Assembly (NCBI RefSeq): GCF_030643805.1
Contig: NZ_CP094656.1
Span: 2,666,001 to 2,730,000, forward strand
Origin: Alkalihalobacillus sp. AL-G
GTDB taxonomy: Bacteria; Bacillota; Bacilli; Bacillales; Fictibacillaceae
DNA length: 64,000 nt
Reading direction: 5' to 3'
In this document: one piece after another, positions 44,773 through 56,471 of the stretch
Layout: the number at the start of each line of letters is the position of its first letter
How positions within the stretch are numbered: the first letter of the stretch is position 1
Made by a program: the position numbers and the translations under genes
The notes under the pieces: generated by a model
Database searches by the model: none
What the model was told of the DNA's origin: nothing
What the model saw: the letters and a program-made list of their open reading frames with translations, nothing else

Positions 44773-45234
44773 TCATACGTCGGACTGTGATAGGATACGT
44801 TCAAACTCTTCACAAAATCGTTTCACATCGTGATCAGTGAACCGTGAAGGTCCCCTGGTCCTTTGTCCAGCTTTCCGTAGCTTTTTCGCAAAATGTCTGG
44901 ATTGCAGCATCGAGGGCATTTCCTCCTCTCGGTACTGTTTCCCTCTTGGTGAGATTGCATAAACACCTTTAGACACCAGCAAGCTTGCTAAAGCATGATC
45001 CTGGGTAATGACGATATTACCTTCAAAAGTGTGGTTCACGATATATAAATCAACAGCTTCAGGTTCTGCGTCAACTAGAACCCACTCTATATTTTCGTAT
45101 CGATCAGTTGCATGACTGTAAGAGGCAATAAAAAAAACCTTGTACTCATGCGATTTCGAGATTTCAAGGATTGCCTTCTTAATTTGGTTTGGACAAGCGT
45201 CAGCATCAACCAACACATTTCGAGTATTCTTCAT
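44773..45234 (-). CDS. yqxD: UPF0178/DUF188 protein YqxD
   Basis: 153 residues starting MKNTRNVLVDADACPNQIKK, the signature opening of the DUF188 (YaiI/YqxD) family, followed by NIVITQDHALASLLVSKG and SPRGKQY. A PIN-like nuclease fold is suggested for the family; function unknown. Start at 45234 is chosen because the family begins there; GAGAGGAT lies 18 bases upstream, farther than usual. The frame stays open 52 codons upstream, which look non-coding. Head of the operon with dnaG and sigA. Confidence 0.88.
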   Translation of the reverse strand: MKNTRNVLVDADACPNQIKKAILEISKSHEYKVFFIASYSHATDRYENIEWVLVDAEPEAVDLYIVNHTFEGNIVITQDHALASLLVSKGVYAISPRGKQYREEEMPSMLQSRHFAKKLRKAGQRTRGPSRFTDHDVKRFCEEFERILSQSDV

Positions 45235-45400
45235 GTTAAAAGTATTTCTACATCCTCTCACAAATTCCTGCAAACAAATCAATGTTTTATATTTCAGAAT
45301 TTTGTCGAATTCTTTGTTAACTAGTATAACCAATTTGTCAAGTTTAATAACTTGACCTATAAGATGTTGTTCAAAAGCCTTTGAAATCACACAATTGAAT

Positions 45401-45434
45401 ATTATAACGTATTTATCACTGCTTGACTATTATA
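45401..45434 (-). promoter_or_regulatory. Two candidate -10 regions for yqxD-dnaG-sigA
   Basis: Minus-strand TATAAT occurs at 45401-45406 and 45429-45434, about 170-200 bases upstream of yqxD, in AT-rich sequence. The -35 partners are weak. The long leader and tandem promoters resemble the sigA operon of B. subtilis. Confidence 0.45.
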
Positions 45435-45480
45435 AAGCATTTATCAACATTTTTCGACAGATACGCACTGCTTTTAACAT

Positions 45481-45520
45481 AAAGAAAACTCGGTGATTTC
45501 CGAGCCTTCACGCGAAAAAA
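45481..45520 (+). repeat. AAAGAAAACT-family repeat, copy 4 (short)
   Basis: AAAGAAAACTCGGTGATTTC then CGAGCCTTCACGCGAAAAAA. The first 15 bases equal copy 3. It directly abuts the yqfL terminator. Confidence 0.6.
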
Positions 45521-45551
45521 AAGGGTTGACCTTGTTCTTCAGTCAACCCTA
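45513..45551 (-). terminator. Terminator of yqfL
   Basis: Minus-strand AGGGTTGAC (45542-45550) and GTCAACCCT (45522-45530) pair around an 11-base loop and are followed by TTTTTTTTCG. Confidence 0.9.
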
Positions 45552-45564
45552 AATATGCCGTTTC

Positions 45565-46386
45565 TTATCTGTGTCCATTTTTATGAATGTTTAAGATAAA
45601 GTTTGCCGTTTCTTCTACTGCCTTGCTTGAGACGTCAACAACTTTACATCCCAACCTGTCAACAACTTGATCAAAATAACTTAATTCTTCTTTAATCCTG
45701 TTCATGTTTGCATAATTAGCATGGTCATCGAGACCCAGCGCTTTTAATCGCTCTCTACGAATATCATTCAATTTTTCAGGACTGATTCTTAGTCCATAGC
45801 ATTTCGGGGTCGATACTTTAAAAAGCTCCTCGGGTGGCTCAACTTCCGGTACGATCGGAACGTTTGCAACCTTTAGACGTTTGAGTGCAAGATATTGAGA
45901 TAATGGCGTTTTGGAAGTACGTGAAACCCCTACTAATACGATATCCGCTTTTAGAATCCCTCTTGGGTCCCTGCCATCATCATATTTTACAGCAAACTCA
46001 ATCGCTTCGACCTTTCGAAAATAATCTTCATCTAATTTATGAACAAGCCCTGGTTCATTACGAGGTCCTTTGTTAAATACCTGTGTCATTTGGTCGATCA
46101 TTGGTCCGACAATGTCAACTGCAGGAACTCCTTCTTTAGCTGCTTCTTGGATGAGAAAATCTTTGATCTCAGGTACTACTAATGTAAAACCGATGATCGC
46201 ATGATTATCTTTTGCAAGAGCAACAACCTCTTTTACCGTGTTACGATCTTCCACATACGGTATTCTTCGAAGTTCGATTGTTGTGGAATTGAATTGGCTT
46301 GCAGCAGCCTTCACGACAAGTTCTGCTGTCTCTCCGACCGAATCTGAAACAACATATACGATAGGGCGATTATCCCTTTCTACCAT
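45565..46386 (-). CDS. yqfL: Bifunctional kinase-pyrophosphorylase YqfL (PSRP family)
   Basis: 273 residues of the DUF299 family. P-loop-like [17 protein letters not shown] near residue 148, [13 protein letters not shown] at the start, and [16 protein letters not shown]. In bacteria with PEP synthase or PPDK these proteins phosphorylate or dephosphorylate that enzyme; in B. subtilis YqfL modulates CcpN activity. Start at 46386 follows GATAAGGAGGTCGCT; longer readings are rejected. It lies 61 bases after ccpN, in the same direction. Confidence 0.95.
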   Translation of the reverse strand: MVERDNRPIVYVVSDSVGETAELVVKAAASQFNSTTIELRRIPYVEDRNTVKEVVALAKDNHAIIGFTLVVPEIKDFLIQEAAKEGVPAVDIVGPMIDQMTQVFNKGPRNEPGLVHKLDEDYFRKVEAIEFAVKYDDGRDPRGILKADIVLVGVSRTSKTPLSQYLALKRLKVANVPIVPEVEPPEELFKVSTPKCYGLRISPEKLNDIRRERLKALGLDDHANYANMNRIKEELSYFDQVVDRLGCKVVDVSSKAVEETANFILNIHKNGHR

Positions 46387-46447
46387 AGCGACCTCCTTAT
46401 CCTGAAAATAATTGATTATGCCAATGATAACTTTTAAAACACGAGCT

Positions 46448-47095
46448 CTATATAATTGCGTCGCCGGAAATATCAACCATAGCCTTAGTAATATTCGTTT
46501 TGGTGATCCGACCTATGACCTCAAATGCATTGTCTCCATCCGTGTCTTTAACGACAGGGACCCCGTCGATTTGTTTATCGATCAGTTTATAGGCAATATC
46601 GGTTAAGTAATCTTCTTTCTTGCAAACGGTAATGTTCGGCATGCGGGTCATGATGATATTAACCGGGACCGTATTTAATTCCTGACTGCCCATGCTTGCC
46701 CTAAGGAGATCCTTCCTTGAGAGAACCCCTACGAGCTTCGTTTGCTTATTGACGACAAACAATGTTCCTACATCTTCTAAAAACATTGTACAAATCGCAT
46801 CATAAACAGTGGCTGATTCTTGAACGACTACGGGGAGTGATAAATAATCCTTTACTTGGATTTGCCTTATTTTTTCAGTTAATAATTGAGCACTCGTTCT
46901 CCCCGTATAAAAATAGCCCACTCTTGGACGTGCATCCAGGTAACCCGCCATCGTTAAAATCGCAAGGTCTGGCCGCAAAGTAGCTCTTGTTAAATTAAGC
47001 TGGTCTGCAATATGTTCCCCGGTTATTGGTCCATTATCTTTTACGATTTCCACGATTTTTTCCTGACGTTTATTAAGTTCGATTGGTAACACCAC
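46448..47095 (-). CDS. ccpN: Transcriptional repressor CcpN
   Basis: 215 residues. An N-terminal winged helix ([26 protein letters not shown]) is followed by two CBS domains (about 75-200) that sense nucleotides. CcpN represses the gluconeogenic genes gapB and pckA in B. subtilis during glycolytic growth. Start is a GTG at 47095 or the next codon, behind AAGGTG. Adjacent yqfL is the known genetic partner. Formerly yqzB. Confidence 0.94.
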   Translation of the reverse strand: MVLPIELNKRQEKIVEIVKDNGPITGEHIADQLNLTRATLRPDLAILTMAGYLDARPRVGYFYTGRTSAQLLTEKIRQIQVKDYLSLPVVVQESATVYDAICTMFLEDVGTLFVVNKQTKLVGVLSRKDLLRASMGSQELNTVPVNIIMTRMPNITVCKKEDYLTDIAYKLIDKQIDGVPVVKDTDGDNAFEVIGRITKTNITKAMVDISGDAII

Positions 47096-47214
47096 CTTAC
47101 TACCCTGTATATGTCATACTCTTTTGGATACATTATAACCTATTTCGCTCGATTACAGGAATGTTCTATTTAAAAGATAACATAAAACAGGATTAAAACG
47201 TCATACTTTCACTT

Positions 47215-49296
47215 TTAAAACACAAGCTGATTGAAGTCCGCAAACGATTTGATTTCCTTAGATAGCAGGAGCATTTGTGTTTGCCGGTTTTCTCTCAATT
47301 CGTCGTTTTCGGTATTCACCATCGTGTTATCAAAATATAGGTCAATAGCTTCCGGTAGATCCAGCAGCTTCTCAAATACGTTTTGAACATCTGCAGGTGA
47401 TCGTAATTGAGAAGTTACTTCTTTAAAGGTAACAAAGCGACGATATAGGTTTTCTTCTTCCTTGTTTTCAAATTGATCAGGTTTTACTTCTGTTGATGCC
47501 TCTTTTAAATTTTTTGAAATGTTCAAGACCCGAGTTAAGGAATCATTCGCTTCTTTAAATGAACTATCTTCTAAGGCGTTAACAAGAATCTCCGCACGCT
47601 GAAGCAACAAATCAATTCTTCCAATTGGGCCAGTCAGAACCGCATCGATGACATCATACCGAACGTCAAGATCTTGTAGGACGGTTTTTAAACGAACATT
47701 GAAAAATTCTAGTAATTGTTCATAAACGGCCTGGCGTTCCAACTTCAAGAGATCCGCTTTTTCAAATTGGTCCAATACTGCATTCAAGAGGTGTTCTAAT
47801 TCAACTGGCCAACCTTTTTGACGTAAGATTTGAAGTACGCCAGCAGCCTGTCTCCGGAGTGCATACGGGTCTTGGGAACCAGTCGGATTGATGCCAATTC
47901 CGAAACATCCAACAATTGTATCGAGTTTATCTGCAACACTCAAAACGGATCCGATTACTGTTCCAGGTAATTCATCTCCAGAATATCGAGGTTGATAATG
48001 CTCGTTGATCGCAGCGGCAACCGTCTCCTCTTCACCGAAAAGCTTGGCATACCTTTCCCCCATGACTCCCTGCAGCTCAGGAAATTCGTAAACCATTTGA
48101 GTAACGAGATCAAATTTACAAATCGAAGCAGCTCGTTGGATTGTAGCCTTTGTCTCTTCGTCAAGAAGAAGGAGTTCACTTGTACGCTCAGCATGTTTTT
48201 GAATCCTCGTCACTTTATTCGCAACTGTTCCTAGTTCTTCATGGAATACAATGGACTCCAGTCGCTCCATACAGTCTTCAATTGATTTTTTCTGGTCTTC
48301 TTCATAGAAAAACTGTGCATCCTTTAATCGAGCGCGTAAAACCTTTTCGTTTCCTTTTGCAACGTTCTGGAGCTGGTTGTGATCCCCATTACGAACTGTA
48401 ACAAAATAAGGAAGCAGCTTCCCTTCTTTATCACGGACTGGAAAATATCTTTGGTGTTCCTTCATTGAAGTAATTAATACCTCTGACGGCAATGAAAGAA
48501 ACTCTTCATCAAATTTCCCATTAAGCGCTGTTGGGTATTCGACGAGATTGTTCACTTCTTCAAGTAACCCTTCATCGATTGGAATGGCCCAACCCTCTTC
48601 TTCCTCAATGTTCTTTAATTGATTGCGGATCGCTTCTTTTCGTTCAACTGAATCGACGATGACGAATTGACCTAGTAAATCCTGCGGGTATTCGGATGTT
48701 GCAGAAATCTCAATCTCTTCTCCCAAAAAACGATGTCCAAAGGTTTTTCGGCTTGCATATACACCAGCAATTTCAAGCTCAGGTATTTCAGAGCCGAATA
48801 GGAATAAAATCCATTTGATCGGTCGGACAAATTTAAAATCTGTACTGCCCCACCGCATATTTTTAGGAAAATGCAAGGATTGGACGACACGGTCAAGTTC
48901 CGACAACAAATCGATTGTCGATTTTCCTGTTGTATATCGATTCGCGAATACGTATTCTGTGCTTTTTACTTCCTTAAAATAAAGGTCATCGATACTGACT
49001 CCTTGCCCTCTAGCAAATCCTTGTGCTGCTTTCGACCAATTCCCTTCATCATCAAGAGCGATCTTTTTCGCAGGACCTCTTAATTCTTCTTCCATATCGT
49101 CTTGGTTTTCTGATACCTCTAAAACTTTTACTGCCAGCCTTCGAGGAGTAGAGTATTGTGTCACCTCACCATACGAGATACGATTTTCTGTCAGCCAGCC
49201 AGCAACCTTGTCTGAGAGCTGAAACATCGCTTCTGTTACAAACCTTGCCGGCATCTCTTCAACACCAATTTCTAAAATGAGATCTCGCTTACTCAT
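47215..49296 (-). CDS. glyS: Glycyl-tRNA synthetase beta subunit
   Basis: 693 residues, the usual size. It opens [19 protein letters not shown], then has [15 protein letters not shown] and the C-terminal anticodon-binding (DALR-like) helical part. With GlyQ it forms the alpha2-beta2 enzyme charging tRNA-Gly. The ATG at 49296 follows AAAGGAGGAGAACGTTG; a TTG lies one codon before. Overlaps the glyQ end by eight bases. Controlled by the T-box upstream of glyQ. Confidence 0.97.
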   Translation of the reverse strand: MSKRDLILEIGVEEMPARFVTEAMFQLSDKVAGWLTENRISYGEVTQYSTPRRLAVKVLEVSENQDDMEEELRGPAKKIALDDEGNWSKAAQGFARGQGVSIDDLYFKEVKSTEYVFANRYTTGKSTIDLLSELDRVVQSLHFPKNMRWGSTDFKFVRPIKWILFLFGSEIPELEIAGVYASRKTFGHRFLGEEIEISATSEYPQDLLGQFVIVDSVERKEAIRNQLKNIEEEEGWAIPIDEGLLEEVNNLVEYPTALNGKFDEEFLSLPSEVLITSMKEHQRYFPVRDKEGKLLPYFVTVRNGDHNQLQNVAKGNEKVLRARLKDAQFFYEEDQKKSIEDCMERLESIVFHEELGTVANKVTRIQKHAERTSELLLLDEETKATIQRAASICKFDLVTQMVYEFPELQGVMGERYAKLFGEEETVAAAINEHYQPRYSGDELPGTVIGSVLSVADKLDTIVGCFGIGINPTGSQDPYALRRQAAGVLQILRQKGWPVELEHLLNAVLDQFEKADLLKLERQAVYEQLLEFFNVRLKTVLQDLDVRYDVIDAVLTGPIGRIDLLLQRAEILVNALEDSSFKEANDSLTRVLNISKNLKEASTEVKPDQFENKEEENLYRRFVTFKEVTSQLRSPADVQNVFEKLLDLPEAIDLYFDNTMVNTENDELRENRQTQMLLLSKEIKSFADFNQLVF

Positions 49297-50179
49297 CAAC
49301 GTTCTCCTCCTTTCCCTTCAACATCGGAAAGCCTAAATGTTCACGTTGTTCGTAATAGGCTTTCGCACACTTTCTTGCCAAATTTCGAACCCTGCCGATA
49401 TATCCCGTTCTTTCGGTAACGGATATGTCTCCTTTTGCATCCAGTTGGTTAAATGTGTGGGAGCACTTCAGAACATAATCATACCCTGGATAAACAAGGC
49501 TTTGATCAAGCGCTCGTCCGGCCTCTTTTTCATACGTATTGAACAAAGTAAAGAGCATCTCTGAATCAGATACTTCGAACGTATATTTGGAATGTTCAAA
49601 TTCAGATTGATAGTAAAGATCGTGATATGTGTAACCTGAATGCCATTCAAGGTCAAACACATTTTCTTTGTCCTGGATGTAAGAGGCGAGCCTTTCTATT
49701 CCATATGTAATCTCTGCTGAGACCGGTTTGGCTTCAAGACCACCTACCTGTTGGAAATAAGTGAACTGAGTAATCTCCATGCCATCGAGCCAAACTTCCC
49801 AACCAAGTCCTGATGCAGCGAGCGTTGGAGCCTCCCAGTTATCTTCTACAAAGCGGATATCATGTTCTAATGGATCGATTCCGATTTCCTTTAGGCTGTT
49901 TAAATAAAGCTCCTGAATGTTATCAGGTGAAGGCTTCATGACAACTTGGAATTGATGATGCTGGTAAAGTCGGTTTGGATTTTCGCCATATCTTCCGTCT
50001 ACAGGTCTTCTAGATGGTTCGACATAAGCAACTTTCCATGGTTCAGGACCGATACTTCTTAGATACGTCATTGGATTCATCGTTCCGGCACCTTTTTCAA
50101 CATCGTAAGCCTGCATCACAAAGCAACCCTGATCGGACCAATACCGTTGTAAAGTAAGAATCATTTCTTGTAAATTCAT
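49289..50179 (-). CDS. glyQ: Glycyl-tRNA synthetase alpha subunit
   Basis: 296 residues. Class II core with [26 protein letters not shown] near the front, [30 protein letters not shown] and YGIERLA. It holds the catalytic site of the alpha2-beta2 glycyl-tRNA synthetase. CGGAGGTGCAAA precedes the ATG. First gene of glyQS, behind a T-box. Confidence 0.98.
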   Translation of the reverse strand: MNLQEMILTLQRYWSDQGCFVMQAYDVEKGAGTMNPMTYLRSIGPEPWKVAYVEPSRRPVDGRYGENPNRLYQHHQFQVVMKPSPDNIQELYLNSLKEIGIDPLEHDIRFVEDNWEAPTLAASGLGWEVWLDGMEITQFTYFQQVGGLEAKPVSAEITYGIERLASYIQDKENVFDLEWHSGYTYHDLYYQSEFEHSKYTFEVSDSEMLFTLFNTYEKEAGRALDQSLVYPGYDYVLKCSHTFNQLDAKGDISVTERTGYIGRVRNLARKCAKAYYEQREHLGFPMLKGKEENVDE

Positions 50180-50238
50180 TTTGCACCTCCGTTATTTCTG
50201 CTGACATAGCTACAAGAGCAGAGGGTCGTTAAAATAGA

Positions 50239-50452
50239 AAAAACCCCCGTATCTATGTCTATGAATGACATAGGGACGAGAGTTTACCCGCGGTTCCACC
50301 CTATTTGGAATTAACATTCATTAGTAAGTTAATCCCCGCTTTATTAATGAAGATTGATTCGGAATGCCGTTCCCTGCCCATCATACCCCGGCTTCCACCA
50401 CCCCAGGGTCGCTACTTTATGAGAATGCAAGTACTCTTTTCCATCTTCATGT
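50239..50452 (-). promoter_or_regulatory. Glycine T-box riboswitch upstream of glyQS
   Basis: The T-box antiterminator sequence AGGGTGGAACCGCGGG lies at 50287-50302 (minus strand). Stem I base is ATGAAGAT/ATCTTCAT (50443-50450 with 50347-50354); the AGTA bulge is present in GAAAAGAGTACTTG. The probable specifier GGC (Gly) is at 50366-50368. The competing terminator is at 50239-50280 and ends in TTTTTT. Uncharged tRNA-Gly would favour read-through. Confidence 0.93.
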
Positions 50453-50569
50453 TTTCATTAATTTAATTGGTTGAACAAAAGTGATCGATATACTTATGAC
50501 CACACTTTTTATTGTCAGTATCATAATTCTTTTTGAACGGATTGTCAAATCTAAACCCGGTATCGGCAA

Positions 50570-51319
50570 CTATTCGAGCGAGTGGAGTTGATCTAAAAAC
50601 CGTTTTGATTTCAACCGAATTCCTGTATACTCATCCATATACGTTGATAAGATCAATTTAATTGTCTTTTTCGTTTCTTCCTTTACTGAAACATTACCAA
50701 GCCTCGCAAGGTCAATGTGGTAAAAAAGGTAAAGGAGTCGGGCTGTTTGAGGGGCTAGGCTTAGAGCATTGGGGTCAACCTGACGACACTGCTCACATAA
50801 AAAACCTCCTTCAGCAATTGAAAAAGAAAAAGCACCTTCCTGCCGACCACAATTTGCACAACGATCAACACTTGGACCTACTCCGCTAATCCGAAGCATC
50901 TTCATTTCGAAAATCGCCCTTATCACATCCGGGTCAATCCCTTCATCCAAATAGGTTAAAGACAAATTCAAAAACTGGAATAATGCTGGGGATGATTTGT
51001 TTTCTTCTGTTGATTTATCTAAAAGCTCTACAATGTAAGCCGCATAAGCTGTTTTAAACAAGTCTTGTTTGATCGCACGGTATGTGTTGATTATTTCTCC
51101 TTGATTTAAACTACCCAGGCCACTTCCCTTTTGGATTAACAAGTGGGCATGCGTAAAAAGCTGAGCAACAGAAGAGAGGCGACTTTTCGTTTTTTTCGCC
51201 CCTCTTGCCATAACACCCAGTTTTCCAAAATCTCTTGTATAGACTGTCAATACTTTGTTCGATTCACCGTAATCCGAGGTGCGAATTACGATTGCTTCCG
51301 ATTTAATCAACAACGCCAT
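50570..51319 (-). CDS. recO: DNA repair protein RecO
   Basis: 249 residues. N-terminal OB fold (ALLIKSEAIVIRTSDYGESN), a helical middle, and a zinc-type CxxC pair of knuckles in RCANCGRQEGAFSF and EGGFLCEQCRQ. It loads RecA with RecR in recombinational repair. The ATG at 51319 is preceded by a weak GGTGGTG. Order era-yqzL-recO is conserved. Confidence 0.95.
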   Translation of the reverse strand: MALLIKSEAIVIRTSDYGESNKVLTVYTRDFGKLGVMARGAKKTKSRLSSVAQLFTHAHLLIQKGSGLGSLNQGEIINTYRAIKQDLFKTAYAAYIVELLDKSTEENKSSPALFQFLNLSLTYLDEGIDPDVIRAIFEMKMLRISGVGPSVDRCANCGRQEGAFSFSIAEGGFLCEQCRQVDPNALSLAPQTARLLYLFYHIDLARLGNVSVKEETKKTIKLILSTYMDEYTGIRLKSKRFLDQLHSLE

Positions 51320-51346
51320 CACCACCAGTATGATGTGGGATGCAAA

Positions 51347-51496
51347 TCAAAGCTCAGTTTCTACAAAATCGCCATTCCTTTCTTCGCCTTCCAACAGGTC
51401 GTTCGATACTTCAGTTTCATCTTCTAATTCTTTTAATATTAGGTACGTATCAATGTTCCCTGTTACACAAAACAGTTTCCAGGTAAAGTCCCTCAT
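51347..51496 (-). CDS. yqzL: YqzL small protein
   Basis: 49 residues starting MRDFTWKLFCVTGNIDTYLI, then LKELEDETEVSN and an acidic tail ending EETEL-like (FVETEL). The opening M-R-D-F-T-W and the spacing to TGNIDTYL match the small YqzL family of Bacillus. Function unknown. AGGTGGAGATTTTCC precedes the ATG. It lies 27 bases before recO, the conserved place. Too short for most gene finders. Confidence 0.88.
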   Translation of the reverse strand: MRDFTWKLFCVTGNIDTYLILKELEDETEVSNDLLEGEERNGDFVETEL

Positions 51497-51611
51497 GGAA
51501 AATCTCCACCTTTCGAAGAAATTATAAGCAATCCTTATTATAATAGGTTGGCTTTGTTTGCTATTTTCATGTTATGGAATTTTTGACAATTCACGTTCAT
51601 ATATTACCTGA

Positions 51612-51634
51612 CCTCTTGAACTTCCTCTTTAAAT
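51612..51634 (+). repeat. Truncated right end of a MITE-like repeat
   Basis: CTCTTGAACTTCCTCTTTAA matches the right end of copy C (TTTGAACTTCCTCTTTTAATAA) and sits eight bases before copy C begins, as if two copies were arranged in tandem and one lost. Confidence 0.5.
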
Positions 51635-51639
51635 AATTT

Positions 51640-51850
51640 GTTCAAAAAGGAGGATCAAAAGAGCCGAATTTCTGAAGTTCAACTAAGTACGTTACGTCCT
51701 GTAACAACGTTGAACTGACTCACATCCTGTGAGCCCGAGGCACGACAGTCTCGAGGACCAGAACGTATGTGATTAATACGTGAGGACCGGTGAGACCGAG
51801 TAACGAAGAAATTCAACAGCTATTTTTACCGGACTTTTTGAACTTCCTCT
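51640..51850 (+). repeat. MITE-like repeat, copy C
   Basis: Begins GTTCAAAAAGGAGGATCAAA and ends CCGGACTTTTTGAACTTCCT. 211 bases; the first 90 are nearly the same as copy A. The inner part has palindromes (GTGAGCCCGAGGCACGACAG...). It ends against the era stop codon. Confidence 0.75.
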
Positions 51851-51851
51851 T

Positions 51852-53520
<1,669 letters not shown>

Positions 53521-53524
<4 letters not shown>

Positions 53525-53994
53525 GACCGAGTCAATCCAAAGGACCCCAAAATCGCTTCCTGCCTTTTGAACATTTCTTTCTCTTCATCCTCTTCCGTAT
53601 GATCGTAGCCGAGCAAGTGAAGGAACCCGTGAACGACAAGGAAACCAAGCTCTCTCATAAATGAATGTCCATAATCGCCTGCTTGTTCCTTGGCCTTCTC
53701 AACAGATAAAATAATATCTCCTAGAATCCGTTGAGTAGGTGCACCAATAACTTGCACCTCTCCTTCAACCTGATCTTCCAGTGCAAATGAGATTACGTCT
53801 GTAGGTTGGTCGATTCCACGGTATTCAGCATTCACCTGTTGGATTTTTTCATTGTTTACAAATGTTACGGTTAATTCAGCATCTTGTCCTATTTGCTCCT
53901 CTTCTGCAGCATGCTGAAGAAGGGACTTGATGTTATCTTGGATTTGCTTATCGAGTTGTTCAGTTTCATCAAATAGATCAATTATTAGCATCAT
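53521..53994 (-). CDS. ybeY: Endoribonuclease YbeY (rRNA maturation)
   Basis: 157 residues. Zinc-binding H-x3-H-x5-H motif as HGFLHLLGYDH, and the conserved RGIDQPTDVISFALED. It matures 16S rRNA and acts in ribosome quality control; Bacillus name yqfG. The ATG at 53994 overlaps the yqfF stop in an ATGA arrangement; longer in-frame readings run back inside yqfF and are rejected. Confidence 0.95.
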
Positions 53995-56204
53995 GCCTGG
54001 CTCACTTTCTTTTTCTGGATTTCTTCCGGGTACTCTATCCTTTGATGGAACATCCCTTGCAAAGTTTCGCAAATTGTTTTCGCAACTGTTTCTAGCTCCA
54101 TTAACGTAATGGAACATTCATTGAACTGTCCATCCTTAAGGCGTTCTGCAATAATTTTTCGAACGAGTGATTCAATTTTGACAGGGGTTGGTTTTGACAT
54201 TGATCGTACCGCTGCTTCTACTGCATCAGCAATACCAACGATCGCAGACTCCCGCGTCTGTGCTTTCGGTCCCGGATAACGAAAATCGGACTCTTCGATG
54301 TTTTTATCCGATTGCTGCAATGCCCGATGATAAAAATACTTTAAAAGCGTTGTCCCATGATGTTGCTCCGCAATCTCAATGATTTCCTTCGGTAAGTGAT
54401 ATTCCTTCAGCATTTCAGCTCCATCGTACGGATGTGCGATGATGATCGTTTTGCTTAGCTGCGGTGAAATTTTATCATGAGGATTCTCCATATTCATTTG
54501 ATTCTCAATAAAAAAGTGTGGGCGTTTCGTTTTTCCGAGATCGTGATAGTAAGAACCGACACGAGCCAACAAGCCATTTGCACCAACTGCCTCACAGCCA
54601 GCCTCAGATAAGTTGGCGACAACCACGCTATGATGGTAGGTACCTGGTGTTTCCATCAATAGTTTGCGAAGCAGTGGATGGTTCGGATTAGATAGTTCAA
54701 TCAGCTTCATCGAGGTTAGAATGCCAAACCCGGCTTCAAAAAATGGCAAAAGCCCAAGTGTCAAGACTGCTGCCAAAAAGCCAGATAACATCGCGAAGGC
54801 AACCTGTGAGCTAACATTCCAAAGATTGTATTGTCCATTGCTTAAAGCAAGGATGGCAAAGACAATAATTGCGTTTACAAGTGCTACCGAAATTCCCGTC
54901 TTTAAAATTTTCCCTTTTACATTTCTTTTTCCTAGAAAGACAACCCCAGCTAAAGAGCTGACAAGAATGTAAGTACCAAATGTGAAATTAAACGGGCTGG
55001 TTGTACTCTCATTAAATAATAAACTTCCACAAATAGCGAAGACGATACTTGAAATAATCGCTGTTTGTTCATTAATCAACATTTTTATCATCATTGTCCC
55101 AAGAGCTACGGGAACGATAAACATAATTCCGGGATAATAGCCGCCTAATAAGCTTGTAATTTTCATCAAAACGAGAGTGAGTGAAAACAATAACACATAA
55201 ATGATCAGATCAGTATTTTCTCGGTCTTCTTCACCGTTCAGTTCTCTAAGAAAATAAATCAAAAACGCCGTCATAAGCAGAACGAGCGATCCGAGCCCTA
55301 AATAAGGATAGGGGGAAAAGTCATCATCCAGAAGACCTACCAACTCCAATTGATAGAGGACGTCTTTATTGATGAATTGCCCTTTCTTTACGATGATTTG
55401 TCCTTCTCTTATATAAACTGGCTCAACATTATTCGCTGCTTCTTCTTGAAGCTTTTTTGTTGCTTCTGCATCAAAAATGTAGTTGGATGTAATCGCACTG
55501 CTCGAAAGGTCGATAAGAGCGATTTTTAAATCGGCCGGCAGACTTGATGAAGTAATTAAAGGTTCTACTTCTTTCTTTTTTTCCTCGATTTGACTGACTT
55601 TAATATGCTGACTCATCACATTTTTGATTGCCGACATCGCAACCTCCATCGAGAAAGAGCGCTCTGATTCGGTAGCCTCTATGAGAGTCTGGATTGTCTG
55701 GTCACTGATTTCATTATCGATGAAATCAGGAATGGACTTACGGACAAAAACAATTTTTTCATCTATCGTTTTGGAAGGTGTTTTTTCTATGTTTTCAGTC
55801 GTCGGGTCATCACTTTCTGTTGTTTCTAAATTAGTTTCCGTTTCTGTTTGAGAGTGTTTTTCTTCTTCTGCTTGGAGTTCCTCGATTGTTGCAAACATAT
55901 CTTCAACGGTAATGATCTGATTTAAAGCTTTATTATCATTTACCCGGTACTCATCTTCGATTGCTTCTGCAGCTTTTACCTTTTTTTCCTTTGTTTCTTT
56001 TTCATTGACGATTTCGATTGGTGATTGGATGTCTTCTTCTGCAAATGTATATAACTGAACATCAAGTTGATTTGGTATGACGTTACTGAGCATTGTAGCT
56101 ATCATTGCGACAGCAAGACAGATATATAGTAAAAATCTGCTGATTTTACTGTTCTCTATTGCATTCCATTTCTTTTTTAACATTTGCCAATAGGTAAGGG
56201 ACAT
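53991..56204 (-). CDS. yqfF: 7TM-HD phosphodiesterase PgpH (c-di-AMP hydrolase)
   Basis: 737 residues. One membrane span near 25-45, an extracytoplasmic 7TMR-HDED domain with an acidic linker (ETETNLETTESDDPTTEN), seven spans at about 310-500, and a cytoplasmic HD domain with HHSVVVANLSE, YYHDLGKTKRPHFF and IAHPYDGAE. In Listeria and Bacillus PgpH degrades c-di-AMP. Between phoH and ybeY, as in B. subtilis. Confidence 0.94.
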   Translation of the reverse strand: MSLTYWQMLKKKWNAIENSKISRFLLYICLAVAMIATMLSNVIPNQLDVQLYTFAEEDIQSPIEIVNEKETKEKKVKAAEAIEDEYRVNDNKALNQIITVEDMFATIEELQAEEEKHSQTETETNLETTESDDPTTENIEKTPSKTIDEKIVFVRKSIPDFIDNEISDQTIQTLIEATESERSFSMEVAMSAIKNVMSQHIKVSQIEEKKKEVEPLITSSSLPADLKIALIDLSSSAITSNYIFDAEATKKLQEEAANNVEPVYIREGQIIVKKGQFINKDVLYQLELVGLLDDDFSPYPYLGLGSLVLLMTAFLIYFLRELNGEEDRENTDLIIYVLLFSLTLVLMKITSLLGGYYPGIMFIVPVALGTMMIKMLINEQTAIISSIVFAICGSLLFNESTTSPFNFTFGTYILVSSLAGVVFLGKRNVKGKILKTGISVALVNAIIVFAILALSNGQYNLWNVSSQVAFAMLSGFLAAVLTLGLLPFFEAGFGILTSMKLIELSNPNHPLLRKLLMETPGTYHHSVVVANLSEAGCEAVGANGLLARVGSYYHDLGKTKRPHFFIENQMNMENPHDKISPQLSKTIIIAHPYDGAEMLKEYHLPKEIIEIAEQHHGTTLLKYFYHRALQQSDKNIEESDFRYPGPKAQTRESAIVGIADAVEAAVRSMSKPTPVKIESLVRKIIAERLKDGQFNECSITLMELETVAKTICETLQGMFHQRIEYPEEIQKKKVSQA

Positions 56205-56293
56205 ACGACCACCCTCTCGAGTAAAGCTTTGTTCCTTATTTTAGCACGTATTTACAAGAAAAGGGACATCCAGTAACGGAAAAAAAAGAAAAT

Positions 56294-56370
56294 AAAGAAA
56301 ACTTGGCAAAGCCCAGCCTTAGCGCAGGCTGAGCCTTAGTTGCACTTGTACTAGGGACTTAAACTTTTCT
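56294..56370 (+). repeat. AAAGAAAACT-family repeat, copy 5
   Basis: Starts AAAGAAAACTTGGC, has an internal AGCCTTAGCGCAGGCT palindrome, then GAGCCTTAGTTGCACTTGTA and ends CTAGGGACTTAAAC. It lies about 55 bases from the phoH terminator. Confidence 0.65.
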
Positions 56371-56424
56371 ACGACGTCGATTTGCACGCTAGTTGAAAAG
56401 TTATGTTTTCCTTACGTGTAAAAA

Positions 56425-56460
56425 TAAGGGGGATGACAAGTTACCAAGTCAAACCCCTTC
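56425..56460 (-). terminator. Terminator of the rpsU-phoH region
   Basis: Minus-strand AAGGGG ... CCCCCTT stem with inner GAC/GTC pairs, then ATTTTTAC, 12 bases after the phoH stop. Confidence 0.7.
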
Positions 56461-56471
56461 TCATATTCCAT

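Noticed and set aside
45235-45390. N-terminal extension of YqxD
   Set aside because: The extra 52 codons lack a ribosome site and the DUF188 family begins at MKNTRNVLVDADACP; this region more likely holds leader and promoter sequence.
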